A stretch of DNA of 64,000 nucleotides. Origin: Auanema rhodensis (taxonomy: Eukaryota > Nematoda > Chromadorea > Rhabditida > Rhabditidae). The stretch is from contig OZ059899.1 in assembly GCA_964057225.1 (NCBI GenBank), positions 1,488,001-1,552,000 on the forward strand. The letters run 5' to 3'. The notes below the pieces were generated by a model, which was not told the DNA's origin, ran no database searches, and was given only the letters and a program-made list of their open reading frames with translations. The translations under genes were made by a program, and so were the position numbers. Below are positions 23,769-39,700 of the stretch, one piece after another. How positions within the stretch are numbered: the stretch's first letter is position 1; each line of letters opens with the position of its first letter.

Positions 23769-26700
23769 ATGATCGTTTGAAAAATGATGCATTAGTGTAT
23801 GTTGAGTTTCCATGTACACTCAACATTGCTTCCAAAAACATTTTGACAAAAATTTTTTCGAAACATTTCAAAATAATTTAGCAAAAAGTAGATGTTTTTA
23901 GATTCCTTTTTTCAAGGCAAAAACGATGGACAATGTTATTCAACGAAAAAATTAATTCTTCAGGGTGAAAATCGGGTATATATGTGTGAACTTATATCAG
24001 TTGATATCTCGGTGCATTTTTAAGCTAGCGCAAATCTGATAACACAGATCGACGCAGCTTAAAAATCCGCATCGAATGCACTATACTACATTGAGAAACG
24101 CTTAATACACAAATTAGTTATGATCGTTTGAAAAATGATGCATTAGTGTATGTTGAGTTTCCATGTACACTCAACATTGCTTCCAAGAACATTTTGACAA
24201 AAATTTTTTCGAAAAATTTCAAAATAATTTAGCAAAAAGTAGATGTTTTTAGATTCCATTTTTCAAGGCAAAGACGATGGAAAATGTTATTCGACGAAAA
24301 AAATAATTCTTCAGGGTGAAAATCGAGGATATAAGTGTGAACTTATATCAGTTGATATCTCGGTGCATTTTTAAGCTAGCGCAAATCTGATAACACAGAT
24401 CGACGCAGCTTAAAAATCCGCATCGAATGCACTATACTACATTGAGAAACGCTTAAAACACAAATTAGTTATGATCGTTTGAAAAATGATGCATTAGTGT
24501 ATGTTGAGTTTCCATGTACACTCAACATTGCTTCCAAGAACATTTTGACAAAAATTTTTTCGAAAAATTTCAAAATAATTTAGCAAAAAGTAGATGTTTT
24601 TAGATTCCATTTTTCAAGGCAAAGACGATGGAAAATGTTATTCGACGAAAAAAATAATTCTTCAGGGTGAAAATCGAGGATATAAGTGTGAACTTATATC
24701 AGTTGATATCTCGGTGCATTTTTAAGCTAGCGCAAATCTGATAACACAGATCGACGCAGCTTAAAAATCCGCATCGAATGCACTATACTACATTGAGAAA
24801 CGCTTAAAACACAAATTAGTTATGATCGTTTGAAAAATGATGCATTAGTGTATGTTGAGTTTCCATGTACACTCAACATTGCTTCCAAGAACATTTTGAC
24901 AAAAATTTTTTCGAAAAATTTCAGAATAATTTAGCAAAAAGTAGATGTTTTTAGATTCCATTTTTCAAGGCAAAGACGATGGACAATGTTATTCGACGAA
25001 AAAAATAATTCTTCAGGGTGAAAATCGAGTATATAAGTGTGAACTTATATCAGTTGATATCTCGGTGCATTTTTAAGCTAGCGCAAATCTGATAACACAG
25101 ATCGACGCAGCTTAAAAATCCGCATCGAATGCACTATACTACATTGAGAAACGCTTAATACACAAATTAGTTATGATCGTTTGAAAAATGATGCATTAGT
25201 GTATGTTGAGTTTCCATGTACACTCAACATTGCTTCCAAGAACATTTTGACAAAAATTTTTTCGAAAAATTTCAAAATAATTTAGCAAAAAGTAGATGTT
25301 TTTAGATTCCATTTTTCAAGGCAAAGACGATGGAAAATGTTATTCGACGAAAAAAATAATTCTTCAGGGTGAAAATCGAGGATATAAGTGTGAACTTATA
25401 TCAGTTGATATCTCGGTGCATTTTTAAGCTAGCGCAAATCTGATAACACAGATCGACGCAGCTTAAAAATCCGCATCGAATGCACTATACTACATTGAGA
25501 AACGCTTAAAACACAAATTAGTTATGATCGTTTGAAAAATGATGCATTAGTGTATGTTGAGTTTCCATGTACACTCAACATTGCTTCCAAGAACATTTTG
25601 ACAAAAATTTTTTCGAAAAATTTCAGAATAATTTAGCAAAAAGTAGATGTTTTTAGATTCCATTTTTCAAGGCAAAGACGATGGACAATGTTATTCGACG
25701 AAAAAAATAATTCTTCAGGGTGAAAATCGAGTATATAAGTGTGAACTTATATCAGTTGATATCTCGGTGCATTTTTAAGCTAGCGCAAATCTGATAACAC
25801 AGATCGACGCAGCTTAAAAATCCGCATCGAATGCACTATACTACATTGAGAAACGCTTAATACACAAATTAGTTATGATCGTTTGAAAAATGATGCATTA
25901 GTGTATGTTGAGTTTCCATGTACACTCAACATTGCTTCCAAGAACATTTTGACAAAAATTTTTTCGAAAAATTTCAAAATAATTTAGCAAAAAGTAGATG
26001 TTTTTAGATTCCATTTTTCAAGGCAAAGACGATGGAAAATGTTATTCGACGAAAAAAATAATTCTTCAGGGTGAAAATCGAGGATATAAGTGTGAACTTA
26101 TATCAGTTGATATCTCGGTGCATTTTTAAGCTAGCGCAAATCTGATAACACAGATCGACGCAGCTTAAAAATCCGCATCGAATGCACTATACTACATTGA
26201 GAAACGCTTAAAACACAAATTAGTTATGATCGTTTGAAAAATGATGCATTAGTGTATGTTGAGTTTCCATGTACACTCAACATTGCTTCCAAGAACATTT
26301 TGACAAAAATTTTTTCGAAAAATTTCAAAATAATTTAGCAAAAAGTAGATGTTTTTAGATTCCATTTTTCAAGGCAAAGACGATGGACAATGTTATTCGA
26401 CGAAAAAAATAATTCTTCAGGGTGAAAATCGAGGATATAAGTGTGAACTTATATCAGTTGATATCTCGGTGCATTTTTAAGCTAGCGCAAATCTGATAAC
26501 ACAGATCGACGCAGCTTAAAAATCCGCATCGAATGCACTATACTACATTGAGAAACGCTTAATACACAAATTAGTTATGATCGTTTGAAAAATGATGCAT
26601 TAGTGTATGTTGAGTTTCCATGTACACTCAACATTGCTTCCAAGAACATTTTGACAAAAATTTTTTCGAAAAATTTCAAAATAATTTAGCAAAAAGTAGA

Positions 26701-27629
26701 TGTTTTTAGATTCCATTTTTCAAGGCAAAGACGATGGAAAATGTTATTCGACGAAAAAAATAATTCTTCAGGGTGAAAATCGAGGATATAAGTGTGAACT
26801 TATATCAGTTGATATCTCGGTGCATTTTTAAGCTAGCGCAAATCTGATAACACAGATCGACGCAGCTTAAAAATCCGCATCGAATGCACTATACTACATT
26901 GAGAAACGCTTAAAACACAAATTAGTTATGATCGTTTGAAAAATGATGCATTAGTGTATGTTGAGTTTCCATGTACACTCAACATTGCTTCCAAGAACAT
27001 TTTGACAAAAATTTTTTCGAAAAATTTCAAAATAATTTAGCAAAAAGTAGATGTTTTTAGATTCCATTTTTCAAGGCAAAGACGATGGACAATGTTATTC
27101 GACGAAAAAAATAATTCTTCAGGGTGAAAATCGAGTATATAAGTGTGAACTTATATCAGTTGATATCTCGGTGCATTTTTAAGCTAGCGCAAATCTGATA
27201 ACACAGATCGACGCAGCTTAAAAATCCGCATCGAATGCACTATACTACATTAAGAAACGCTTAATACACAAATTAGTTATGATCGTTTGAAAAATGATGC
27301 ATTAGTGTATGTTGAGTTTCCATGTACACTCAACATTGCTTCCAAGAACATTTTGACAAAAATTTTTTCGAAAAATTTCAAAATAATTTAGCAAAAAGTA
27401 GATGTTTTTAGATTCCATTTTTCAAGGCAAAGACGATGGAAAATGTTATTCGACGAAAAAAATAATTCTTCAGGGTGAAAATCGAGGATATAAGTGTGAA
27501 CTTATATCAGTTGATATCTCGGTGCATTTTTAAGCTAGCGCAAATCTGATAACACAGATCGACGCAGCTTAAAAATCCGCATCGAATGCACTATACTACA
27601 TTGAGAAACGCTTAAAACACAAATTAGTT
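23769..27629 (+). repeat. 11-monomer HOR of alternating J and K units, copy 1 (k=67-77)
   Basis: The block opens with one B3 unit (cgaaacat, cctttttt, caaaaacg, cgggtata) and continues J J K J K J K J K J. J has ccaagaac, gatggaaaat, ttcgacg and, downstream, cttaaaacac. K has ccaagaac with gatggacaat and usually cgagtata; unit 74 has cgaggata. The underlying period is therefore 2 monomers (702 bp), wrapped in an 11-monomer unit defined by the B3 marker. Confidence 0.85.
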
Positions 27630-30600
27630 ATGATCGTTTGAAAAATGATGCATTAGTGTATGTTGAGTTTCCATGTACACTCAACATTGCTTCCAAAAAC
27701 ATTTTGACAAAAATTTTTTCGAAACATTTCAAAATAATTTAGCAAAAAGTAGATGTTTTTAGATTCCTTTTTTCAAGGCAAAAACGATGGACAATGTTAT
27801 TCAACGAAAAAATTAATTCTTCAGGGTGAAAATCGGGTATATATGTGTGAACTTATATCAGTTGATATCTCGGTGCATTTTTAAGCTAGCGCAAATCTGA
27901 TAACACAGATCGACGCAGCTTAAAAATCCGCATCGAATGCACTATACTACATTGAGAAACGCTTAATACACAAATTAGTTATGATCGTTTGAAAAATGAT
28001 GCATTAGTGTATGTTGAGTTTCCATGTACACTCAACATTGCTTCCAAGAACATTTTGACAAAAATTTTTTCGAAAAATTTCAAAATAATTTAGCAAAAAG
28101 TAGATGTTTTTAGATTCCATTTTTCAAGGCAAAGACGATGGAAAATGTTATTCGACGAAAAAAATAATTCTTCAGGGTGAAAATCGAGGATATAAGTGTG
28201 AACTTATATCAGTTGATATCTCGGTGCATTTTTAAGCTAGCGCAAATCTGATAACACAGATCGACGCAGCTTAAAAATCCGCATCGAATGCACTATACTA
28301 CATTGAGAAACGCTTAAAACACAAATTAGTTATGATCGTTTGAAAAATGATGCATTAGTGTATGTTGAGTTTCCATGTACACTCAACATTGCTTCCAAGA
28401 ACATTTTGACAAAAATTTTTTCGAAAAATTTCAAAATAATTTAGCAAAAAGTAGATGTTTTTAGATTCCATTTTTCAAGGCAAAGACGATGGAAAATGTT
28501 ATTCGACGAAAAAAATAATTCTTCAGGGTGAAAATCGAGGATATAAGTGTGAACTTATATCAGTTGATATCTCGGTGCATTTTTAAGCTAGCGCAAATCT
28601 GATAACACAGATCGACGCAGCTTAAAAATCCGCATCGAATGCACTATACTACATTGAGAAACGCTTAAAACACAAATTAGTTATGATCGTTTGAAAAATG
28701 ATGCATTAGTGTATGTTGAGTTTCCATGTACACTCAACATTGCTTCCAAGAACATTTTGACAAAAATTTTTTCGAAAAATTTCAAAATAATTTAGCAAAA
28801 AGTAGATGTTTTTAGATTCCATTTTTCAAGGCAAAGACGATGGACAATGTTATTCGACGAAAAAAATAATTCTTCAGGGTGAAAATCGAGTATATAAGTG
28901 TGAACTTATATCAGTTGATATCTCGGTGCATTTTTAAGCTAGCGCAAATCTGATAACACAGATCGACGCAGCTTAAAAATCCGCATCGAATGCACTATAC
29001 TACATTGAGAAACGCTTAAAACACAAATTAGTTATGATCGTTTGAAAAATGATGCATTAGTGTATGTTGAGTTTCCATGTACACTCAACATTGCTTCCAA
29101 GAACATTTTGACAAAAATTTTTTCGAAAAATTTCAAAATAATTTAGTAAAAAGTAGATGTTTTTAGATTCCATTTTTCAAGGCAAAGACGATGGAAAATG
29201 TTATTCGACGAAAAAAATAATTCTTCAGGGTGAAAATCGAGGATATAAGTGTGAACTTATATCAGTTGATATCTCGGTGCATTTTTAAGCTAGCGCAAAT
29301 CTGATAACACAGATCGACGCAGCTTAAAAATCCGCATCGAATGCACTATACTACATTGAGAAACGCTTAAAACACAAATTAGTTATGATCGTTTGAAAAA
29401 TGATGCATTAGTGTATGTTGAGTTTCCATGTACACTCAACATTGCTTCCAAGAACATTTTGACAAAAATTTTTTCGAAAAATTTCAAAATAATTTAGCGA
29501 AAAGTAGATGTTTTTAGATTCCATTTTTCAAGGCAAAGACGATGGACAATGTTATTCGACGAAAAAAATAATTCTTCAGGGTGAAAATCGAGTATATAAG
29601 TGTGAACTTATATCAGTTGATATCTCGGTGCATTTTTAAGCTAGCGCAAATCTGATAACACAGATCGACGCAGCTTAAAAATCCGCATCGAATGCACTAT
29701 ACTACATTGAGAAACGCTTAATACACAAATTAGTTATGATCGTTTGAAAAATGATGCATTAGTGTATGTTGAGTTTCCATGTACACTCAACATTGCTTCC
29801 AAGAACATTTTGACAAAAATTTTTTCGAAAAATTTCAAAATAATTTAGCAAAAAGTAGATGTTTTTAGATTCCATTTTTCAAGGCAAAGACGATGGAAAA
29901 TGTTATTCGACGAAAAAAATAATTCTTCAGGGTGAAAATCGAGGATATAAGTGTGAACTTATATCAGTTGATATCTCGGTGCATTTTTAAGCTAGCGCAA
30001 ATCTGATAACACAGATCGACGCAGCTTAAAAATCCGCATCGAATGCACTATACTACATTGAGAAACGCTTAAAACACAAATTAGTTATGATCGTTTGAAA
30101 AATGATGCATTAGTGTATGTTGAGTTTCCATGTACACTCAACATTGCTTCCAAGAACATTTTGACAAAAATTTTTTCGAAAAATTTCAAAATAATTTAGC
30201 AAAAAGTAGATGTTTTTAGATTCCATTTTTCAAGGCAAAGACGATGGACAATGTTATTCGACGAAAAAAATAATTCTTCAGGGTGAAAATCGAGTATATA
30301 AGTGTGAACTTATATCAGTTGATATCTCGGTGCATTTTTAAGCTAGCGCAAATCTGATAACACAGATCGACGCAGCTTAAAAATCCGCATCGAATGCACT
30401 ATACTACATTGAGAAACGCTTAATACACAAATTAGTTATGATCGTTTGAAAAATGATGCATTAGTGTATGTTGAGTTTCCATGTACACTCAACATTGCTT
30501 CCAAGAACATTTTGACAAAAATTTTTTCGAAAAATTTCAAAATAATTTAGCAAAAAGTAGATGTTTTTAGATTCCATTTTTCAAGGCAAAGACGATGGAA

Positions 30601-30788
30601 AATGTTATTCGACGAAAAAAATAATTCTTCAGGGTGAAAATCGAGGATATAAGTGTGAACTTATATCAGTTGATATCTCGGTGCATTTTTAAGCTAGCGC
30701 AAATCTGATAACACAGATCGACGCAGCTTAAAAATCCGCATCGAATGCACTATACTACATTGAGAAACGCATAATACAAAAATTAGTT
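27630..30788 (+). repeat. 11-monomer J/K HOR, copy 2, nine units (k=78-86)
   Basis: B3 recurs 3861 bp after the first and is again followed by J J K J K J K J. Private changes include tagtaaaaag in unit 82 and tagcgaaaag in unit 83. The last J ends with cgcataatac, the tail variant of the next block, so a crossover lies near the end of k=86. Confidence 0.85.
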
Positions 30789-33700
30789 ATGATCGTTTGA
30801 AAAATGATGCATTAGTGTATGTTGAGTTTCCATGTACACTCAACATTGCTTCCAAAAACATTTTGACAAAAATTTTTTCGAAAAATTTCAAATTAATTTA
30901 GCAAAAAGTAGATGTTTTTAGATTCCTTTATTCAAGGCAAAGACGATGGACAATGTTATTCAACGAAAAAATTAATTCTTCAGGGTGAAAATCGAGGATA
31001 TAAGTGTGAACTTATATCAGTTGATATCTCGGTGCATTTTTAAGCTAGCGCAAATCTGATAACACAGATCGACGCAGCTTAAAAATCCGCATCGAATGCA
31101 CTATACTACATTGAGAAACGCATAATACAAAAATTAGTTATGATCGTTTGAAAAATGATGCATTAGTGTATGTTGAGTTTCCATGTACACTCAACATTGC
31201 TTCCAAAAACATTTTGACAAAAATTTTTTCGAAAAATTTCAAAATAATTTAGCAAAAAGTAGATGTTTTTAGATTCCTTTTTTCAAGGCAAAGACGATGG
31301 ACAATGTTATTCAACGAAAAAATTATTCCTTCAGGGTGAAAATCGAGGATATAAGTGTGAACTTATATCAGTTGATATCTCGGTGCATTTTTAAGCTAGC
31401 GCAAATCTGATAACAGAGATCGACGCAGCTCAAAAATCCGCATCGAATGCACTATACTACATTGAGAAACGCTTAATACAAAAATCAGTTATGATCGTTT
31501 GAAAAATGATGCATTAGTGTATGTTGAGTTTCCATGTACACTCAACAATGCTTCCAAAAACATTTTGACAAAAATTTTTTCGAAAAATTTCAAAATAATT
31601 TAGCAAAAAGTAGATGTTTTTAGATTCCATTTTTCAAGGCAAAGACGATGGACAATGTTATTCAACGAAAAAATTATTTCTTCAGGATGAAAATCGAGGA
31701 TATAAGTGTGAACTTATATCAGTTGATATCTCGGTGCATTTTTAAGCTAGCGCAAATCTGATAACACAGATCGACGCAGCTTAAAAATCCGCATCGAATG
31801 CACTATACTACATTGAGAAACGCTTAATACAAAAATTAGTTATGATCGTTTGAAAAATGATGCATTAGTGTATGTTGAGTTTCCATGTACACTCAACATT
31901 GCTTCCAAAAACATTTTGACAAAAATTTTTTCGAAAAATTTCAGAATAATTTAGCAAAAAGTAGATGTTTTTAGATTCCTTTTTTCAAGGCAAAGACGAT
32001 GGACAATGTTATTCAACGAAAAAATTATTTCTTCAGGGTGAAAATCGAGGATATAAGTGTGAACTTATATCAGTTGATATCTCGGTGCATTTTTAAGCTA
32101 GCGCAAATCTGATAACACAGATCGACGCAGCTTAAAAATCCGCATCGAATGCACTATACTACATTGAGAAACGCATAATACAAAAATTAGTTATGATCGT
32201 TTGAAAAATGATGCATTAGTGTATGTTGAGTTTCCATGTACACTCAACATTGCTTCCAAAAACATTTTGACAAAAATTTTTTCGAAAAATTTCAAAATAA
32301 TTTAGCAAAAAGTAGATGTTTTTAGATTCCTTTTTTCAAGGCAAAGACGATGGACAATGTTATTCAACGAAAAAATTATTCCTTCAGGGTGAAAATCGAG
32401 GATATAAGTGTGAACTTATATCAGTTGATATCTCGGTGCATTTTTAAGCTAGCGCAAATCTGATAACAGAGATCGACGCAGCTCAAAAATCCGCATCGAA
32501 TGCACTATACTACATTGAGAAACGCATAATACAAAAATTAGTTATGATCGTTTGAAAAATGATGCATTAGTGTATGTTGAGTTTCCATGTACACTCAACA
32601 TTGCTTCCAAAAACATTTTGACAAAAATTTTTTCGAAAAATTTCAAAATAATTTAGCAAAAAGTAGATGTTTTTAGATTCCTTTTTTCAAGGCAAAGACG
32701 ATGGACAATGTTATTCAACGAAAAAATTATTCCTTCAGGGTGAAAATCGAGGATATAAGTGTGAACTTATATCAGTTGATATCTCGGTGCATTTTTAAGC
32801 TAGCGCAAATCTGATAACAGAGATCGACGCAGCTTAAAAATCCGCATCGAATGCACTATTCTACATTGAGAAACGCATAATACAAAAATTAGTTATGATC
32901 GTTTGAAAAATGATGCATTAGTGTATGTTGAGTTTCCATGTACACTCAACATTGCTTCCAAAAACATTTTGACAAAAATTTTTTCGAAAAATTTCAAAAT
33001 AATTTAGCAAAAAGTAGATGTTTTTAGATTCCTTTTTTCAAGGCAAAGACGATGGACAATGTTATTCAACGAAAAAATTATTCCTTCAGGGTGAAAATCG
33101 AGGATATAAGTGTGAACTTATATCAGTTGATATCTCGGTGCATTTTTAAGCTAGCGCAAATCTGATAACAGAGATCGACGCAGCTCAAAAATCCGCATCG
33201 AATGCACTATACTACATTGAGAAACGCTTAATACAAAAATTAGTTATGATCGTTTGAAAAATGATGCATTAGTGTATGTTGAGTTTCCATGTACACTCAA
33301 CAATGCTTCCAAAAACATTTTGACAAAAATTTTTTCGAAAAATTTCAAGATAATTTAGCAAAAAGTAGATGTTTTTAGATTCCATTTTTCAAGGCAAAGA
33401 CGATGGACAATGTTATTCAACGAAAAAATTATTTCTTCAGGGTGAAAATCGAGGATATAAGTGTGAACTTATATCAGTTGATATCTCGGTGCATTTTTAA
33501 GCTAGCGCAAATCTGATAACACAGATCGACGCAGCTTAAAAATCCGCATCGAATGCACTATACTACATTGAGAAACGCTTAATACAAAAATTAGTTATGA
33601 TCGTTTGAAAAATGATGCATTAGTGTATGTTGAGTTTCCATGTACACTCAACATTGCTTCCAAAAACATTTTGACAAAAATTTTTTCGAAAAATTTCAGA

Positions 33701-36700
33701 ATAATTTAGCGAAAAGTAGATGTTTTTAGATTCCTTCTTTCAAGGCAAAGACGATGGACAATGTTATTCAACGAAAAAATTATTTCTTCAGGGTGAAAAT
33801 CGAGGATATAAGTGTGAACTTATATCAGTTGATATCTCGGTGCATTTTTAAGCTAGCGCAAATCTGATAACACAGATCGACGCAGCTTAAAAATCCGCAT
33901 CGAATGCACTATACTACATTGAGAAACGCATAATACAAAAATTAGTTATGATCGTTTGAAAAATGATGCATTAGTGTATGTTGAGTTTCCATGTACACTC
34001 AACATTGCTTCCAAAAACATTTTGACAAAAATTTTTTCGAAAAATTTCAAAATAATTTAGCAAAAAGTAGATGTTTTTAGATTCCTTTTTTCAAGGCAAA
34101 GACGATGGACAATGTTATTCAACGAAAAAATTATTCCTTCAGGGTGAAAATCGAGGATATAAGTGTGAACTTATATCAGTTGATATCTCGGTGCATTTTT
34201 AAGCTAGCGCAAATCTGATAACAGAGATCGACGCAGCTTAAAAATCCGCATCGAATGCACTATACTACATTGAGAAACGCTTAATACAAAAATTAGTTAT
34301 GATCGTTTGAAAAATGATGCATTAGTGTATGTTGAGTTTCCATGTACACTCAACATTGCTTCCAAAAACATTTTGACAAAAATTTTTTCGAAAAATTTCA
34401 AAATAATTTAGCAAAAAGTAGATGTTTTTAGATTCCTTTATTCAAGGCAAAGACGATGGACAATGTTATTCAACGAAAAAATTAATTCTTCAGGGTGAAA
34501 ATCGAGGATATAAGTGTGAACTTATATCAGTTGATATCTCGGTGCATTTTTAAGCTAGCGCAAATCTGATAACACAGATCGACGCAGCTTAAAAATCCGC
34601 ATCGAATGCACTATACTACATTGAGAAACGCATAATACAAAAATTAGTTATGATCGTTTGAAAAATGATGCATTAGTGTATGTTGAGTTTCCATGTACAC
34701 TCAACATTGCTTCCAAAAACATTTTGACAAAAATTTTTTCGAAAAATTTCAAAATAATTCAGCAAAAAGTAGATGTTTTTAGATTCCTTTTTTCAAGGCA
34801 AAGACGATGGACAATGTTATTTAACGAAAAAATTATTCCTTCAGGGTGAAAATCGAGGATATAAGTGTGAACTTATATCAGTTGATATCTCGGTGCATTT
34901 TTAAGCTAGCGCAAATCTGATAACAGAGATCGACGCAGCTCAAAAATCCGCATCGAATGCACTATACTACATTGAGAAACGCTTAATACAAAAATTAGTT
35001 ATGATCGTTTGAAAAATGATGCATTAGTGTATGTTGAGTTTCCATGTACACTCAACAATGCTTCCAAAAACATTTTGACAAAAATTTTTTCGAAAAATTT
35101 CAAAATAATTTAGCAAAAAGTAGATGTTTTTAGATTCCATTTTTCAAGGCAAAGACGATGGACAATGTTAATCAACGAAAAAATTATTTCTTCAGGGTGA
35201 AAATCGAGGATATAAGTGTGAACTTATATCAGTTGATATCTCGGTGCATTTTTAAGCTAGCGCAAATCTGATAACACAGATCGACGCAGCTTAAAAATCC
35301 GCATCGAATGCACTATACTACATTGAGAAACGCATAATACAAAAATTAGTTATGATCGTTTGAAAAATGATGCATTAGTGTATGTTGAGTTTCCATGTAC
35401 ACTCAACATTGCTTCCAAAAACATTTTGACAAAAATTTTTTCGAAAAATTTCAAAATAATTTAGCAAAAAGTAGATGTTTTTAGATTCCTTTTTTCAAGG
35501 CAAAGACGATGGACAATGTTATTCAACGAAAAAATTATTCCTTCAGGGTGAAAATCGAGGATATAAGTGTGAACTTATATCAGTTGATATCTCGGTGCAT
35601 TTTTAAGCTAGCGCAAATCTGATAACAGAGATCTACGCAGCTCAAAAATCCGCATCGAATGCACTATACTACATTGAGAAACGCTTAATACAAAAATTAG
35701 TTATGATCGTTTGAAAAATGATGCATTAGTGTATGTTGAGTTTCCATGTACACTCAACAATGCTTCCAAAAACATTTTGACAAAAATTTTTTCGAAAAAT
35801 TTCAAAATAATTTAGCAAAAAGTAGATGTTTTTAGATTCCATTTTTCAAGGCAAAGACGATGGACAATGTTATTCAACGAAAAAATCATTTCTTCAGGGT
35901 GAAAATCGAGGATATAAGTGTGAACTTATATCAGTTGATATCTCGGTGCATTTTTAAGCTAGCGCAAATCTGATAACACAGATCGACGCAGCTTAAAAAT
36001 CCGCATCGAATGCACTATACTACATTGAGAAACGCTTAATACAAAAATTAGTTATGATCGTTTGAAAAATGATGCATTAGTGTATGTTGAGTTTCCATGT
36101 ACACTCAACATTGCTTCCAAAAACATTTTGACAAAAATTTTTTCGAAAAATTTCAGAATAATTTAGCAAAAAGTAGATGTTTTTAGATTCCTTTTTTCAA
36201 GGCAAAGATGATGGACAATGTTATTCAACGAAAAAATTATTTCTTCAGGGTGAAAATCGAGGATATAAGTGTGAACTTATATCAGTTGATATCTCGGTGC
36301 ATTTTTAAGCTAGCGCAAATCTGATAACACAGATCGACGCAGCTTAAAAATCCGCATCGAATGCACTATACTACATTGAGAAACGCATAATACAAAAATT
36401 AGTTATGATCGTTTGAAAAATGATGCATTAGTGTATGTTGAGTTTCCATGTACACTCAACATTGCTTCCAAAAACATTTTGACAAAAATTTTTTCGAAAA
36501 ATTTCAAAATAATTTAGCAAAAAGTAGATGTTTTTAGATTCCTTTTTTCAAGGCAAAGACGATGGACAATGTTATTCAACGAAAAAATTATTCCTTCAGG
36601 GTGAAAATCGAGGATATAAGTGTGAACTTATATCAGTTGATATCTCGGTGCATTTTTAAACTAGCGCAAATCTGATAACAGAGATCGACGCAGCTTAAAA

Positions 36701-39700
36701 ATCCGCATCGAATGCACTATACTACATTGAGAAACGCATAATACAAAAATTAGTTATGATCGTTTGAAAAATGATGCATTAGTGTATGTTGAGTTTCCAT
36801 GTACACTCAACATTGGTTCCAAAAACATTTTGACAAAAATTTTTTCGAAAAATTTCAAAATAATTTAGCAAAAAGTAGATGTTTTTAGATTCCTTTTTTC
36901 AAGGCAAAGACGATGGACAATGTTATTCAACGAAAAAATTATTCCTTCAGGGTGAAAATCGAGGATATAAGTGTGAACTTATATCAGTTGATATCTCGGT
37001 GCATTTTTAAGCTAGCGCAAATCTGATAACACAGATCGACGCAGCTTAAAAATCCGCATCGAATGCACTATACTACATTGAGAAACGCTTAATACAAAAA
37101 TTAGTTATGATCGTTTGAAAAATGATGCATTAGTGTATGTTGAGTTTCCATGTACACTCAACATTGCTTCCAAAAACATTTTGACAAAAATTTTTTCGAA
37201 AAATTTCAGAATAATTTAGCAAAAAGTAGATGTTTTTAGATTCCTTTTTTCAAGGCAAAGACGATGGACAATGTTATTCAACGAAAAAATTATTTCTTCA
37301 GGGTGAAAATCGAGGATATAAGTGTGAACTTATATCAGTTGATATCTCGGTGCATTTTTAAGCTAGCGCAAATCTGATAACACAGATCGACGCAGCTTAA
37401 AAATCCGCATCGAATGCACTATACTACATTGAGAAACGCATAATACAAAAATTAGTTATGATCGTTTGAAAAATGATGCATTAGTGTATGTTGAGTTTCC
37501 ATGTACACTCAACATTGCTTCCAAAAACATTTTGACAAAAATTTTTTCGAAAAATTTCAAAATAATTTAGCAAAAAGTAGATGTTTTTAGATTCCTTTTT
37601 TCAAGGCAAAGACGATGGACAATGTTATTCAACGAAAAAATTATTCCTTCAGGGTGAAAATCGAGGATATAAGTGTGAACTTATATCAGTTGATATCTCG
37701 GTGCATTTTTAAGCTAGCGCAAATCTGATAACAGAGATCGACGCAGCTCGAAAATCCGCATCGAATGCACTATACTACATTGAGAAACGCATAATACAAA
37801 AATTAGTTATGATCGTTTGAAAAATGATGCATTAGTGTATGTTGAGTTTCCATGTACACTCAACATTGCTTCCAAAAACATTTTGACAAAAATTTTTTCA
37901 AAAAATTTCAAAATAATTTAGCAAAAAGTAGATGTTTTTAGATTCCTTTTTTCAAGGCAAAGACGATGGACAATGTTATTCAACGAAAAAATTATTCCTT
38001 CAGGGTGAAAATCGAGGATATAAGTGTGAACTTATATCAGTTGATATCTCGGTACATTTTTAAGCTAGCGCAAATCTGATAACAGAGATCGACGCACCTT
38101 AAAAATCCGCATCGAATGCACTATACTACATTGAGAAACGCTTAATACAAAAATTAGTTATGATCGTTTGAAAAATGATGCATTAGTGTATGTTGAGTTT
38201 CCATGTACACTCAACATTGCTTCCAAAAACATTTTGACAAAAATTTTTTCGAAAAATTTCAAAATAATTTAGCAAAAAGTAGATGTTTTTAGATTCCTTT
38301 ATTCAAGGCAAAGACGATGGACAATGTTATTCAACGAAAAAATTAATTCTTCAGGGTGAAAATCGAGGATATAAGTGTGAACTTATATCAGTTGATATCT
38401 CGGTGCATTTTTAAGCTAGCGCAAATCTGATAACACAGATCGACGCAGCTTAAAAATCCGCATCGAATGCACTATACTACATTGAGAAACGCATAATACA
38501 AAAATTAGTTATGATCGTTTGAAAAATGATGCATTAGTGTATGTTGAGTTTCCATGTACACTCAACATTGCTTCCAAAAACATTTTGACAAAAATTTTTT
38601 CGAAAAATTTCAAAATAATTTAGCAAAAAGTAGATGTTTTTAGATTCCTTTTTTCAAGGCAAAGACGATGGACAATGTTATTCAACGAAAAAATTATTCC
38701 TTCAGGGTGAAAATCGAGGATATAAGTGTGAACTTATATCAGTTGATATCTCGGTGCATTTTTAAGCTAGCGCAAATCTGATAACAGAGATCGACGCAGC
38801 TCAAAAATCCGCATCGAATGCACTAAACTACATTGAGAAACGCTTGATACAAAAATTAGTTATGATCCTTTGAAAAATGATGCATTAGTGTATGTTGAGT
38901 TTCCATGTACACTCAACAATGCTTCCAAAAACATTTTGACAAAAATTTTTTCGAAAAATTTCAAAATAATTTAGCAAAAAGTAGATGTTTTTAGATTCCA
39001 TTTTTCAAGGCAAAGACGATGGACAATGTTATTCAACGAAAAAATTATTCCTTCAGGGTGAAAATCGAGGATATAAGTGTGAACTTATATCAGTTGATAT
39101 CTCGGTGCATTTTTAAGCTAGCGCAAATCTGATAACACAGATCGACGCAGCTTAAAAATCCGCATCGAATGCACTATACTACATTGAGAAACGCTTAATA
39201 CAAAAATTAGTTATGATCGTTTGAAAAATGATGCATTAGTGTATGTTGAGTTTCCATGTACACTCAACATTGCTTCCAAAAACATTTTGACAAAAATTTT
39301 TTCGAAAAATTTCAGAATAATTTAGCAAAAAGTAGATGTTTTTAGATTCCTTTTTTCAAGGCAAAGACGATGGACAATGTTATTCAACGAAAAAATTATT
39401 TCTTCAGGGTGAAAATCGAGGATATAAGTGTGAACTTATATCAGTTGATATCTCGGTGCATTTTTAAGCTAGCGCAAATCTGATAACACAGATCGACGCA
39501 GCTTAAAAATCCGCATCGAATGCACTATACTACATTGAGAAACGCATAATACAAAAATTAGTTATGATCGTTTGAAAAATGATGCATTAGTGTATGTTGA
39601 GTTTCCATGTACACTCAACATTGCTTCCAAAAACATTTTGACAAAAATTTTTTCGAAAAATTTCAAAATAATTTAGCAAAAAGTAGATGTTTTTAGATTC

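Noticed and set aside
34658-34849. A related 63-codon open frame
   Set aside because: The same frame opened by a different change (TAG to CAG) in unit k=98. Independent chance loss of one stop codon in 182 copies is expected, and there is no evidence of expression.
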